Positions 9,132 to 19,472 of a stretch of 64,000 nucleotides of DNA are shown here, piece after piece. The notes beneath the pieces are model-generated. The model did not search any database, had not been told where the DNA came from, and saw only the letters and a list, made by a program, of their open reading frames with translations. This DNA comes from Diphasiastrum complanatum. Lineage: Eukaryota; Streptophyta; Lycopodiopsida; Lycopodiales; Lycopodiaceae. Location: assembly GCA_029204225.1 (NCBI GenBank), contig CM055114.1:16387502-16451501 (forward strand), written 5' to 3'. The translations under genes and the position numbers were made by a program. Positions within the stretch are counted from its first letter, which is position 1. The number at the start of each line of letters is the position of its first letter.

Positions 9132-12100
9132 TCAACAAACTTTAAGTACAAAAAGCTTTGATCTAAACTTATCAAACTTTTCTCCAACAAGTGGCTTAGT
9201 GAAAATATCACCTAGTTGTTCTTCTGTGCTACAATGAACAACATGAATTTTACGACTCAGCAACCTCTCACGTATAAAGTGATACTGAATTTCAATGTGT
9301 TTAGTTCTCGCATGGAACACTGGATTCTTTGCTGGCTGAATGCCACTCTGACTGTCACTATGTAATATCGTGGGACTTTTCTGCTTCATGCTCAACCATA
9401 TAGCTTCCTATGCTGCACTACACATTGTCTTATACTCAGCCTCTGTGGTTGAAAGAGCAATTGTACTTTGCTTCTTACGAGACCAAGAAAAGCAATTATC
9501 ACAAAACTGGAATACATACCCTGTGGTGGATCTACGATCATCATAGTCACCTCCCCAATCCGCATCCACATAGCCACACAACTCAGGTAAATCATCATGC
9601 TTCCTATAAATCAAGCCATACTTTGAAGTGCCTTTCACATAACGCAAAATGCGTTTAGCTGTCTTCCAATGCGTTTCCGTAGGTGCTACCATAAACTGAC
9701 TTACAATGCCAACAACATAGCATATATTTGGTCTAGTCGTGGTAAGGTAAATCAAACTCTCTACTAACTGCCTATACAGCGTAGCATCAAATGACTGTGA
9801 CTCATCAAGATTAGAAAGCTTTTTACTTGGCTCAAGAGGAGTATTCACTGGTTTGCAATTTTGCAACCTAAACATGTGCAGCAACTCTTTGACATACTTC
9901 ACCTGTGTTAAACCCACTTCATGTCCTTTTTGCCACACCTCTACTCCAAGGCAATAATGCATCAGGCTGAGATCTGTCATCTCGAATTGTTCCATGAGGT
10001 CTTTCTTGATCATGTCTATCATCTCTTGATTATTTTCCGTAATAATCAAGTCATCAACATAAAGAGCAATCAAAGCAACCATACCATCAAATCATAAGAC
10101 ATATAGATTTGGATCAGAGTGTCTTCTTACCATCCCCTTTGAACGAAAGTAGGCATCAATCCTGCTATACCACGCATGTGGTGCCTGTTTAAGACCATAA
10201 AGTGCTTTCTTCAAGCGACATACTTTATTTTCCTGTCCCTTCGCTACAAAGCATGCACTTGATAGCTTTCACATCAAGTTTACGTCTCTCTTCCTTAGGA
10301 ACATGTACAAAGGCCTGACATCCAAAGATTCGCAACTGGTTCACCTTTGGCTTCTTCTTTGTGAATGTTTCCTCAGGTGTTATCTTTGGTATGACAATGG
10401 TAGGACTTCTATTTTTAAGATAGACTGCAGTACTGCATGCTTCTGACCAAAAATCCTTTGGTAGTTTCATCTCAACTAGCATAGATCTGGCACTTTCCAC
10501 AATCATACGATTCTTGCGCTCAGCTACACCATTGAGAGCAGGAGTATGAGCTTGCGTAAATTGTCTTTTAATTCCACATTGATCACAAAGATCATTGAAG
10601 TCATTAGACTTGTACTCACCTCCACCATCTGATCTTAGGACTTTGATCTTCCTACCTGTTTGATTTTTGACCAATGCTTTGAAGCTCTTGAAGTTGTCAA
10701 ATGCATCTGATTTCTTCTTCAAGTAGTAGATCCACGTCTTTCGTGACATATCATCAATAAAGGTCATGAAATAGAAGGCTTTACCTAAGGACATGGTCCT
10801 CATAGGCCCGCATAAATCTGTGTGAATTAAATCCAAGATGTTCTTTGCTCTTGCAACACCCCCTTTATTGAGTTTCTCACGATGCTGCTTCCCATATACA
10901 TATGATTTGCACATCGATTTCAAGTGGTTTTCAATGGTAGGCAATCCTATTACCATCTCCAATTTTCTTATCAAACTGAGACTTTCCAAGTTCAAGTGAC
11001 CAAGCCTCTTATGCCACAACTCAATTTGCAATGGAATGGATGATACAAGTCCATGTTGCCCCTTGATTGTAGCATTCAACCTATACAATTTTGTATTGGG
11101 CTCCCTTACTCCATCCGCAATAACTTTGAACTTTTGGTTCACATGCTTCACAAAGCAACGATCATGGGTGAATTCTACCTTCAACTTTTGATCAGTAATG
11201 ACTTCAACAAATAGTAGATTTTTCTTCAAACCTGGTACGTAAAGTACCTCCCTGATCATCCTGCTTTTTCCATCAAATAGTTGATTGAAACAGTGCCTAT
11301 CCCCTTGATCTTGCACACCTCGCCATTTGCCTGTGAAACGGACGTTTCACTATCCAACAATTTCATTGTACTGAACCAATTCTTGTTACTTGTCATGTGT
11401 CTTGTGGCTCCCAAGTCAATATACCATGCTTGATCATCTTGATTAGATGACAATGCATATATGAAGATGCTAGAGTCTTCAATCTCACCCTCATTGACAA
11501 GGTTACCTATTTGCTTTGGTTTCCCCTTGTCTTGTTTTGCCAAGAATTTGTGACATTCACTTTTCCAATGGCCCTTTTTACCACAATGGAAGCACTTGCC
11601 TTTCTTTTTGGTCTTACTGGAAGATCTCTCATCCTCCTGAGACTTGTCAAATTGCTGCTTAGACTTCTTCTTGCCCTTGCCCTTGCCTTGTTTTTGGCAT
11701 GTCACAAGTGCCTGATTGTCAGTATTTTGACGTCTAGCTTTTACCATTTCTCACTATTGCTCTTCATGCATCAAGATTCCTATGAGCTCGTCAAAGGTTG
11801 GCAACCTTTCTCTTGATGTTATTCCGCTCACAAACATCTGATAGGGTTCTGCAATGCCGCACAATGTAGTGTGCACCAGCTCCACATCACGTATGCGCTC
11901 ACCAATAGAATGCAGTTCATCCCTCATTGTCTTGATTTTGGTCATGTACGTTTGAATGTGCTCTCCTTGCTCCATGCGGACACTATTCAACTTTGACTTC
12001 AAAAATATGATTCTTGACGGATTTGATGTCTCGAACTGCTCCTTTAGCACATCCCATGCCTATCTGGGTGTCATAGCATCACAAATGTGGGTAATGATGT

Positions 12101-12378
12101 GATCGTTCACTGACAAATTAATGAAGGTCAAAGCTTTCCTCATCTTTTTGTCTAGCACTTTGATATCCGTTTCATTTGGCGGCCTTTTCTCATCACCTGT
12201 GATGACTTCCCACACGTCTTTCTCCATTAGTATGTTTTTCATTTTGAATTCCTTCTTCACCTTGAAGAAACTTCACTCTTCACTTGTGGAGGGACCCAAC
12301 TCCCATTTCAGTATGAAAATTTTTAATGAATTTGAAGGCCCAATTGTCCTTCAAACTTTCACAACCCCTTGACTTGCC
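9132..12378 (-). pseudogene. Copia element C Gag-Pol, broken
   Basis: Read 12378 to 9132. Gag (12260-11754) contains the typical KALTFINLSVNDHIITHI helix and is broken by stops at about 12058 and 11750. The zinc knuckle CFHCGKKGHWKSEC lies at about 11600-11560. In protease the catalytic motif reads WYIDLGATRHM, with Leu in place of the expected Ser. Integrase (11316-10225) keeps the catalytic triad context: HTDLCGP, LRSDGGGEYKS, NGVAERKNR. However, its zinc-binding CxxC reads CKSY. A deletion junction near 10250 joins mid-integrase (KLDVKAIKCM) to late RT (FVAKGQENKVCRLKKALYGL), removing the integrase end and the RT N-terminus and shifting frame. RT keeps LYVDDLI (about 10060-10045). RNase H follows to 9132 with YVDADWGGDYDDRRST. 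It cannot be autonomous. Confidence 0.92.
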
Positions 12379-13127
12379 ATCTAATGGCTTATTCCGATCC
12401 AAAGGCTCACATTGCTTTTCAAAAGCATGATCTCAATCATTGATCTTCATAGAGACTCATCCTACGGTCCTAGATGCTTTTGTGCATTGATCCACGTGCC
12501 TACAAGCACTACTCACTCCGAAACGCTAGGAACCCACCTCTCTCCACCGCGCGAGATCTGCCTGCGGGCTCTTCCTCCTTCTACGTTTGTCAGCTATGGC
12601 TCCCTTGAGGATTTTTCAACAATCTCTCTCTCTTTGAGTCGCGGTTGTCCACGGCCACTCCTGATCAGGCTCGCATAGCTCAAAAAATGGCTCAGAATAG
12701 AGTAAAAACTTTGCTTTTTGGCTTCCAAACCCTAGACCAGGGTTTTTCTCACAGCCTTGAACCTGGCTTGTTTTTCACAACTCTCTGGCTAGCCAAATCA
12801 ATTGCTCTGAGGTCGCCCTACTATTGGAAAGCTGAAGCTTCAAACCATTTGTCAAATGGTGTCCGATTGATTGCACACTGACTGCAAACACCGAATAGCC
12901 TGCTTCGGAATTTCAAAATTCCATTTGCTGAGGTTCTCATTAAGCCGACAACCCTTGTCTCTGAATCCTCACACAGTCTCAAGCTTACCAAGCTTCTGTG
13001 TGTTAAAATCTCTGCACTAGTGTTTCTCCTTCCGTCTTCAACCCGCCATAAACCCCGCACTCTCAGAAGATAGTTCTCCCAAAGCTCTCTTCAACGGCGA
13101 TGATGTACTATGTACACTCCCTATACG
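12379..13127 (-). other. Leader of Copia element C
   Basis: This non-coding stretch lies between the primer-binding site and the gag start region (possible start ATG at about 12378 on the reverse strand). No frame on either strand resembles a known domain. Forward-strand frames of 70-90 codons here have no protein support. Confidence 0.6.
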
Positions 13128-13139
13128 GCTCTGATACCA
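13128..13139 (-). other. Primer-binding site of Copia element C
   Basis: On the reverse strand this reads TGGTATCAGAGC, complementary to the 3' end of initiator methionine tRNA, the usual Copia primer. It is one base from the LTR at 13141. Confidence 0.9.
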
Positions 13140-13140
13140 A

Positions 13141-13413
13141 CTTAGAATCTGCTTTGCACAGGAACACAGATCATGATACACAGTAGCACAGACAAAAAAC
13201 ACTCTCCACAGCAAGCTCACATAGCAACTGTATTTCTCAAAACGAAATTACATTATACATATAGTTGTTCACTCAGGCAACCCATGCATGACCCAGGTTG
13301 CCGTTGGCGGGATGCTTGTCCCGTCGACTTGCCTCGTGGCGAGGCCAACTGGTCCTTATCCACTGGTAGGACCCACAGGATAGTAGCACAGTGATTCTAC
13401 TTTTATTTTAACT
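13141..13413 (-). repeat. 5' LTR of Copia element C
   Basis: This is the 273-bp partner of 8805-9077. It is followed on the forward strand by the target-site copy GATATA (13414-13419). It would carry the promoter for reverse-strand transcription. No convincing TATA box is obvious. Confidence 0.95.
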
Positions 13414-14622
13414 GATATAACAATGGTTGATGGTCAACATAAAAGGTGAAAGGATTGGCTAAAAAGTAATGTCGAAATTTCTTAATTCTAAAAATCATGC
13501 CAAGGTCCTCCTGCTCGGTGGTGGTGTAATTAATGTCGGCTTCAATGAGATGTCGGCTCACGAAGCGGATGGAGAACTGTTTATTTTTCTCACTTGGTTG
13601 GATCAACATGATCCCTATTGCGCATACTTAGATGCATCCGTATGCATTTGAAATTCTATGCTCCGGTTTGGAGACCGTAGGATTGGGGCAGTGACCAGGG
13701 CTTGCTTAATCTTCTCGAAGGTGTCTAGGGCTTGCTATGTCCACTTAGGTTCAATAGTAAGACGGTAGAGCGGTAAGGCCAATAATGCAAATAGTAATAT
13801 AAAACATCGATAATAATTGGCATGGCCCATAAAAGTGTAGACATCAAGCACTGTATTGGACAGGGTCATCTCAATTATTAATTTGATCTTATCTGGATCA
13901 GTGGCAATCATGTATTACGATATGATATGTCCTAGCACAATGCCATGGGTTACCCATATTTGGCATTTGGCTGGGTTAAGGAAAATGCCATATCTTCGAC
14001 ATTGTTGCAAAACTCGTGCTAACAATTTAAGTGATACCTTCGGGCTAATGTAGACACAAATCATCAGGGAACGCTTCTAAGAATTTCTGAAGAAACTCTT
14101 TGAAGGCATGTTGCATAACTCTTTGGAAGGTGCTTAGTGCATTGCACAATCCAAACAGCATTACACTAAAAGCATAAGTCCCCCATGCAGTTGCAAAGGC
14201 AGTTCTATGCTGGTCCTCGGGTGCTATTTGCACTTGGTTTATACCCACAGGATCTGTTGAGGAAACTATATGCCTCTTCTCCTGCTATTTGTTCAAGCAT
14301 TCCTTTGGTAAAAGGCAGAGGGAAGTGGTCCTTCTTTGTGATTGTGTTAAGTTTCTTGAGAACTACACAAATGCATAGTTTCTCATTCTCTTTAGGCACA
14401 ATCACAATGGGGATACCTAGTTGGTATGTTCAATCTCATATATGAATCCAGCTTCTAGTAACTTTTTCAATTCTTGTTGAATCAGTTCGGAGTAATGGGG
14501 GTTGCAGCGATAAGGTCAACTCACTTTTGGTTCGGCACCATCGACTAACGGAATGGTATGCTACAGTACTTAAGGTGGTGTCCCTTTCAGATCCTTGTAG
14601 GACCATGCAAAAAAGTGGAGGA
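13414..14622 (-). pseudogene. Gypsy element 2 RT and RNase H (interrupted by element C)
   Basis: Read from 14600 down: RT fingers (14405-14205) with VPKENEKLCICV and LKKLNTITKKDHFPLPFT, then the palm (14248-14045) with GTYAFSVMLFGLCNALSTFQ. The catalytic motif reads AFPDDLCLH where the family has F(V/I/L)DD. A decayed connection region leads to RNase H (13609-13414) with YTTTEQEDLGMIF and FYVDHQPLLYQLK. The frame continues across the Copia insertion at 8804. The upstream end is cut at 14622 by Copia element A. Confidence 0.85.
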
Positions 14623-15275
14623 TGTGAGAGATTTCAACTAGTTTAGTCTAGTTTAGTCACATTTTGGTAAATTGTCAATAAGAGGCCAAAACTCATTTTA
14701 GACTTAGAGATAAACTTTTTGAAGTTATATTAGTTTAAAATACATTCAATAAACACTTTTGAAAAGTGTGGGGAATATGGTAGTCGAGTTTGAGAGAGAT
14801 TCAAATTTGAACTTTGGGTACATTGAATCTAGACCCAAAATAGTAGGGTTTACATTTTGGAGGGAAAGCCAAGTAGCCAAATAGGGTTTGAAAACTCTAT
14901 AAAAGGACGTAACTCGTGGAGAGACACATCTTCTCTCTTCTCTCTCTCATTTGATCATTATACATAGTTCTCTTTGGGTTCTACTACTCATTGGTGCGGT
15001 ATCTTGGTGTTATCTTGCAATCTTGTGTGTAGAATGATCATTTATTGCTATTTTCGGTTCCACACGTGTGAAATACAGTAGGTTACTGTAATTGTACGGA
15101 CATTAAACATATTCTATGTTTTGGCTCATGTTTGATCAATATCTCTTAGAGTTTGCATCTCATTTTGTATGTAGATGTTGATTTTTCTACATTGGCAGGA
15201 TTGTTGGTTTGCTCCTTATTGTAACCAAAGATTTGGGACATGGATTGGATCTTGAATGATCTGAAATCCTTCACA
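14623..15275 (+). repeat. 5' LTR of Copia-derived element A
   Basis: Terminal inverted repeat TGTGA...TCACA. A TATA box, TCTATAAAAGG, is at about 14895-14905, followed about 35 bp later by a CT-rich stretch typical of a transcription start. The palindrome CACACGTGTG at 15061-15070 is a G-box/E-box type site and recurs in related LTRs. Confidence 0.95.
14895..14905 (+). promoter_or_regulatory. LTR TATA box of element A
   Basis: TCTATAAAAGG sits in the middle of the 5' LTR and is conserved in the 3' LTR (about 19741-19752). It is the likely core promoter for the element's genomic RNA. Confidence 0.7.
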
Positions 15276-15287
15276 TGGTATCAGAGC
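15276..15287 (+). other. Primer-binding site of element A
   Basis: TGGTATCAGAGC directly abuts the LTR end CTTCACA. It is complementary to initiator methionine tRNA, the standard Copia primer. Confidence 0.95.
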
Positions 15288-15884
15288 TATTGTGTTTCAG
15301 GTTATGAAATGATCAGCCATCTTTAGCAAGGATTTGGAGGAGTTACCAATGCTAGAGCATGCTAGATTGATCTCTACTCAAAAATCAGCATTTTTGCATG
15401 TGTAGAATTGATCTTTTGTAGGTCAAAAGTCAATATAGGTTTATATACTTGATCAATTCCGATTTCACACTTGGTTTACTGGATTTAGATGATATTTGGT
15501 GCATTATGAAGGTCTCATTGGAGTCTACAAGAAGATATACCAAGTTTCTAGAAATTGCATGTAGAATTTGAGATATTCAATTTTTTTTATTTTGTCAAAA
15601 CCCTAATTTTGATTGGATCTCTAGTTTGTGAGGTTACTGAACTTCATTTGAGTGTGTTTAAATCTTAGAAAGTGGCAAGAATCATTAGATTGAGGATAGA
15701 TCATAGGTTGATCAAGATTTCACTATTCTATGTGTTGATTTTCTTGATTTTCTAGTTAGAAGTGCTAGAAGAGATTTGAGAGGTTCCATATCTTTGTGAT
15801 TTCTTCTTGAGTTCAGTTGTTGACATTCAAGAGAGTGCTTTGTGCATTGGAACAGGTTGAAAGAGAAGATCAGGTCACTTCAAC
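15288..15884 (+). other. Leader of element A
   Basis: AT-rich untranslated leader between the primer site and the gag ATG at 15885. A packaging signal would be expected here, but none can be recognised by eye. Confidence 0.6.
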
Positions 15885-18689
15885 ATGGCTACAAGTGGAG
15901 GCTTTATGTTGGAGAGCAATGATAGGCTTACCTCAATCAACTATTCTACTTGGAAGGTGAGGATGGAGTCCTTATTGGAGGTGAATGAGTTGATGGAGAT
16001 TGTTGTAGGTTTGGAGGAGAGACCAGCAACTCAACAAGATCAAGTGAGGTATGACAAGAGAGCAAAGAAATCTCTACACATGATCAAGATGAATGTTACC
16101 AATGAACTTCTCAAGGAATTTGGTAAGTGCACATCATCTTTGGAGGCTTGGGAAGCTTTAAAGAAGCTTTATGAATCCAAGTCTACATCAAGAGTGCTTA
16201 CTCTTAGGAGGCAAATCTTTCAAAGTTTGCAAAAGAAGGAAGAGAGTACTCATGCTTTTGTTTTGAGGGTTAAAGCATTCAATGATGAGTTAGCATGTAT
16301 CGATGAAAGCATTAAGGAGGTAGAACTTGTTCAAGTTATACTTAATGGCTTGTTGGATGATCATGCTAATCTTGTTCAAAGTTTTGTTATTCAAAAGACT
16401 TTGCCAAGTATTGTGGATTTGCAAGAGATCTTGGTGAATGAGGAGTATAGGCTTCAATCAAGAGGAGGTGGATCTACATCGACATCTCATTATGAAGAGG
16501 ATGCTATGTTCATCAAAGGCAAGTTCAAGGGCAAAGGCAAAGGCAAGTGGTCTAAAGGGCAAGATCAAGGTGAGACTTCTTCTTTTGGCAAAAAGAAAGA
16601 TAAGTCTAAGTTTAAATGCTTTTACTGTCGAATCAAAGGGCATTTTGCTAATGAATGTTTGAAGAAGCAAAGAGATGAAGGTAGCAAGCAAATCAACTTT
16701 ACTACTAATGATGAGGATCTAGGTGGTGGTGATTCTCTTTTGATGTGTTCTTCAAGTCTAATATCAAGTGAAGGTGACAAAGATTCATGGTGGATTGATA
16801 GTGGAGCCAGCCCACACATGACTAGTCACAAGGATTTCTTTACTTCTTTGGTCACTTATGATGGAGCCAAGAAAGCAATTCACATGGCCAATGGTGGTGA
16901 GTGTGTGATCGAAGGTATTGGTTCAATTCCTATTTGTCTCTCTACTAATAGGAAAGCAAGACTTGATGGTGTTCTTTACATTCCTTCACTTTCAAAGAAT
17001 TTGCTAACTGTTGGTCAAATGATAGAGAAAAGATACATAGTAAAGTTTGGTGGTGATGTTTGTTTCATTACAAAGGAAAAAATCTTGGTTGCTAGGGGCA
17101 ATAGACAAGGTAGACTTTTCAAGCTTGATGCTTTTGTTATGGCTAGCAAAAAGGATGGAATGGAAAAGGATATTGGTCTCAACTTTCCAAAGTTACCTTT
17201 TAGCATCAATAAGATTGGTGGATCTTATGCAAAGTCTAACAAGCTTCCTTATGCTAGATCTAGGTCAAGATCTAATATGCTTCTTGGAGATGTTCATCTT
17301 TGTGCTAACTTGGCTAGCCTTGAGGATAATGATGGTGTTTCAATGGTTCTTCATGGCAAGTGCAAGCATGCAAAAGGTAAGGAAAGAGCTAACTTCATCA
17401 ATGGAGGTGAAGGTTCTTCCTTGGAAAAGATTGTTGTTAATGATTTCTTTGATCATATGAAAAAGGATGTTGCTAGGTGCATGCATGAAGGAGGTGGTTC
17501 TTCTACATTCTTTTGTTATGATTCCAAGAAAGTCATTTTTCCAGCAAGTGGAGTCACATGTCTTCATAAAGAGAGTAGATCAAATGTTTCTATCAAGAGA
17601 CTTAGTGAGGGAGATAGTCACAAGTCAAGAAGAAGAGAAGTATGTGAAGAGTTCAAAGTAGGATGTACTTTGAATTATGCCATTGTGAATGATAGTGAGG
17701 AAGAATCATTATCATATGATTCATTACCTAAAACATTGAGTAGAAGTTCTTGTTTGAAAAAAGAGAGTACTTCAATCATCCTTATGTTGAAGGTACTAAT
17801 CATATTTTTCATGGCTTCTAATGTTTTTGAGGTTTCTACTTCTTATGATGCAATCATTAAGAGGGAGTCTTATGAAGGAAAGATCAGTGGAAGATTGGTT
17901 CTTGGGAAGATCCAAGGCATGAATCTCGCATTTCTTCATCAACTCAAAGGATTCTATGATTGTGAATTGATCACTCATGATCGAGATGGCAAAAGGTTGG
18001 TTGGAGAAGACTACATGGAGCAAATCGAGAGGCAATTTCTTCAAGACAAGGGAGATCTCATTGGTGAGCTTATTGAGGTTTGTTATGGGCTCAAGAGGAC
18101 TGGATTTATCAGGTTTGATACTCATATTCACCTACTCTACTTCATGTTGGATGGAAAGTTTGGAATCTATCTTTTGATTTATGATGGTGACATTGGTGAC
18201 ATTGTTTTCACTAACCTTTGTGGAAATTCGAGATCAAGCATTGATGAGATCTTGTTGGATCTAGATCATATGTTTGAGAGGGAGTATTTTCAGAGGTTCA
18301 GGTCTGAAGATATTCATATCTTTGATATCTTTGATGATCAAGAGAAAGGTAAGCAAGTGGAAGCGACACACTTTGCTTTATTCACATGTTTTGAAGAATT
18401 TTCTTGTGTAGATGATGCTATGCAAGTGGATATTGGTTCTCATGTTTTTCATAATGGAAAAGCAAGTAATGGATCTGAAAAACAAAGTTTGTTCAATGAC
18501 TTTGATGGTCAAGAGGAAGACCAAGAGGTTGGTCTCAAAGGGCTTCAACAACACAAAAGGAAAGGTGGCAATTTGGAGCTAGTCAAGAGCATCAAAGGAA
18601 TGTTATTTGGCAAAGATGTTATGGATCTGTTTTTGCAGCATATTGAAGACTCAAGTAAGGTCAAAGGAGCAGCAAGGAAGTGTTGTTAA
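15885..18689 (+). CDS. Non-canonical Copia polyprotein: gag-protease plus an eroded pol region
   Basis: This frame has 934 codons. Residues 1-200 are a Copia gag of the DUF4219/UBN2 type (INYSTWKVRMESLLEV; TSRVLTLRRQIFQSLQ). A CCHC knuckle, CFYCRIKGHFANEC, is at about 245-258. Protease starts at WWIDSGASPHMT (about 302-313) and continues to about 410. The expected integrase is not visible: there is no HHCC region, no DD35E context and no GKQHR-like motif. Instead residues 430-650 are Ser/Lys-rich and unlike known domains. At about 700-790 the sequence still follows the RT pattern (EDYMEQIERQFLQDKGDL, CYGLKRTGF), but the YVDD box reads IYDGDIGD and the earlier catalytic Asp region reads QGMNLAFLH. 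RT activity is therefore not expected. The frame stays open despite this erosion. A TAA at 18687 ends it, but the same frame continues afterwards. Confidence 0.85.
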   Translation: MATSGGFMLESNDRLTSINYSTWKVRMESLLEVNELMEIVVGLEERPATQQDQVRYDKRAKKSLHMIKMNVTNELLKEFGKCTSSLEAWEALKKLYESKSTSRVLTLRRQIFQSLQKKEESTHAFVLRVKAFNDELACIDESIKEVELVQVILNGLLDDHANLVQSFVIQKTLPSIVDLQEILVNEEYRLQSRGGGSTSTSHYEEDAMFIKGKFKGKGKGKWSKGQDQGETSSFGKKKDKSKFKCFYCRIKGHFANECLKKQRDEGSKQINFTTNDEDLGGGDSLLMCSSSLISSEGDKDSWWIDSGASPHMTSHKDFFTSLVTYDGAKKAIHMANGGECVIEGIGSIPICLSTNRKARLDGVLYIPSLSKNLLTVGQMIEKRYIVKFGGDVCFITKEKILVARGNRQGRLFKLDAFVMASKKDGMEKDIGLNFPKLPFSINKIGGSYAKSNKLPYARSRSRSNMLLGDVHLCANLASLEDNDGVSMVLHGKCKHAKGKERANFINGGEGSSLEKIVVNDFFDHMKKDVARCMHEGGGSSTFFCYDSKKVIFPASGVTCLHKESRSNVSIKRLSEGDSHKSRRREVCEEFKVGCTLNYAIVNDSEEESLSYDSLPKTLSRSSCLKKESTSIILMLKVLIIFFMASNVFEVSTSYDAIIKRESYEGKISGRLVLGKIQGMNLAFLHQLKGFYDCELITHDRDGKRLVGEDYMEQIERQFLQDKGDLIGELIEVCYGLKRTGFIRFDTHIHLLYFMLDGKFGIYLLIYDGDIGDIVFTNLCGNSRSSIDEILLDLDHMFEREYFQRFRSEDIHIFDIFDDQEKGKQVEATHFALFTCFEEFSCVDDAMQVDIGSHVFHNGKASNGSEKQSLFNDFDGQEEDQEVGLKGLQQHKRKGGNLELVKSIKGMLFGKDVMDLFLQHIEDSSKVKGAARKCC

Positions 18690-19472
18690 ATTTTACTTTA
18701 CTTGTTCTATCTCATGTTTGAGCAATTTCATGTGGATGTGTGCAAATTGTCAAGATATGGTAAAACTAGCTACATTGGTGAGCATTGTTTTGATGTTGGA
18801 TTTGTACTAGCATTCTTGGCTGATTTTGCTGATGGAAATGAAGCTATTGGAGGTTCATTATGTCACTCATCCATGGCTAAGTTCTCAAGTGTTGAGCTAC
18901 TTGGTGCCAATACTTGGAGATTGTCAATTTTTGGTGAATTCATGGTCATTTTATTGTATCAAGTAGATCTTGAAGATGGAATAGTGCAAACTACTTGGTT
19001 TATGGAGTCATGTGGTGCTGGATTTGCATCATTAATGTACTCACCTACTCATAAATTTCCAAGGTTTGATGGTTTCTTGTGGGAAGATGAAGATGGAGGC
19101 TCATTCATGGAGTATCATGGTGGATACAAGGCAACAAAGGACAAAGGAGGAGGAGACATGCAAGTAGAAGTTGATCACTCACATTTATTGTTTTTTAGCT
19201 GTATTTTTTCAGAGAGTTCAGAGTTGGAAGCATGGTGGAATCATTTCATTTACATTCTATTTGATTCTTCATGTTCTAGTTATATCTTGATGTGTAAAAT
19301 TGATGTAAGAAATAGTGAAGCATCCAATTTGGACACTATTCTCTATATCAATTATGAAAGATACTTTATAACCTTAAAAAGAAGATCTATACTTAGTATG
19401 GAGATCATTCTAAAGTTGGATCAAAGTTCTATTGTCAAAACTATGCCAAAACTAGTTGAAGAGGGAGTGTGA
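18690..19472 (+). CDS. Continuation of the element A polyprotein after a single in-frame stop
   Basis: This part is in the same frame as 15885-18689, separated only by TAA at 18687-18689, and runs to a stop just inside the 3' LTR (ends KLVEEGV). In the related copy at 37547 the corresponding codons are read through (KCFSSLLYLF against KCC-stop-ILLYLF). The stop is therefore probably a mutation or a candidate readthrough site. It contains a module shared with that copy (EQFHVDVCKLSRYGKTSYIG; AIGGSL) and a trace of the RT/RNase H junction (FASLMYSPTHKF), but no RNase H core. No function can be assigned. Confidence 0.7.
   Translation: MLLYLFYLMFEQFHVDVCKLSRYGKTSYIGEHCFDVGFVLAFLADFADGNEAIGGSLCHSSMAKFSSVELLGANTWRLSIFGEFMVILLYQVDLEDGIVQTTWFMESCGAGFASLMYSPTHKFPRFDGFLWEDEDGGSFMEYHGGYKATKDKGGGDMQVEVDHSHLLFFSCIFSESSELEAWWNHFIYILFDSSCSSYILMCKIDVRNSEASNLDTILYINYERYFITLKRRSILSMEIILKLDQSSIVKTMPKLVEEGV
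19455..19467 (+). other. Polypurine tract of element A
   Basis: TTGAAGAGGGAG directly precedes the 3' LTR. It is the expected start site for plus-strand DNA synthesis. The same tract precedes the LTR of the related copy at 38415. Confidence 0.85.

Larger units (their letters stand above)
8805..13413 (-). mobile_element. Copia element C, complete insertion with internal deletion
   Basis: This 4609-bp element is bounded by two 273-bp LTRs (8805-9077 and 13141-13413) and flanked by the direct repeat GATATA (8799-8804 and 13414-13419). A reverse-strand primer site is at 13128-13139. A polypurine tract lies next to the 3' LTR (CTCTCCCTTAAA on the forward strand, 9077-9088). It sits inside the RNase H of Gypsy element 2 and splits it cleanly. 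The polyprotein is broken and lacks the end of integrase and the start of RT. Its LTR ends are TTAGAAT/ATTCTAA-like rather than the usual TG/CA. Confidence 0.95.
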
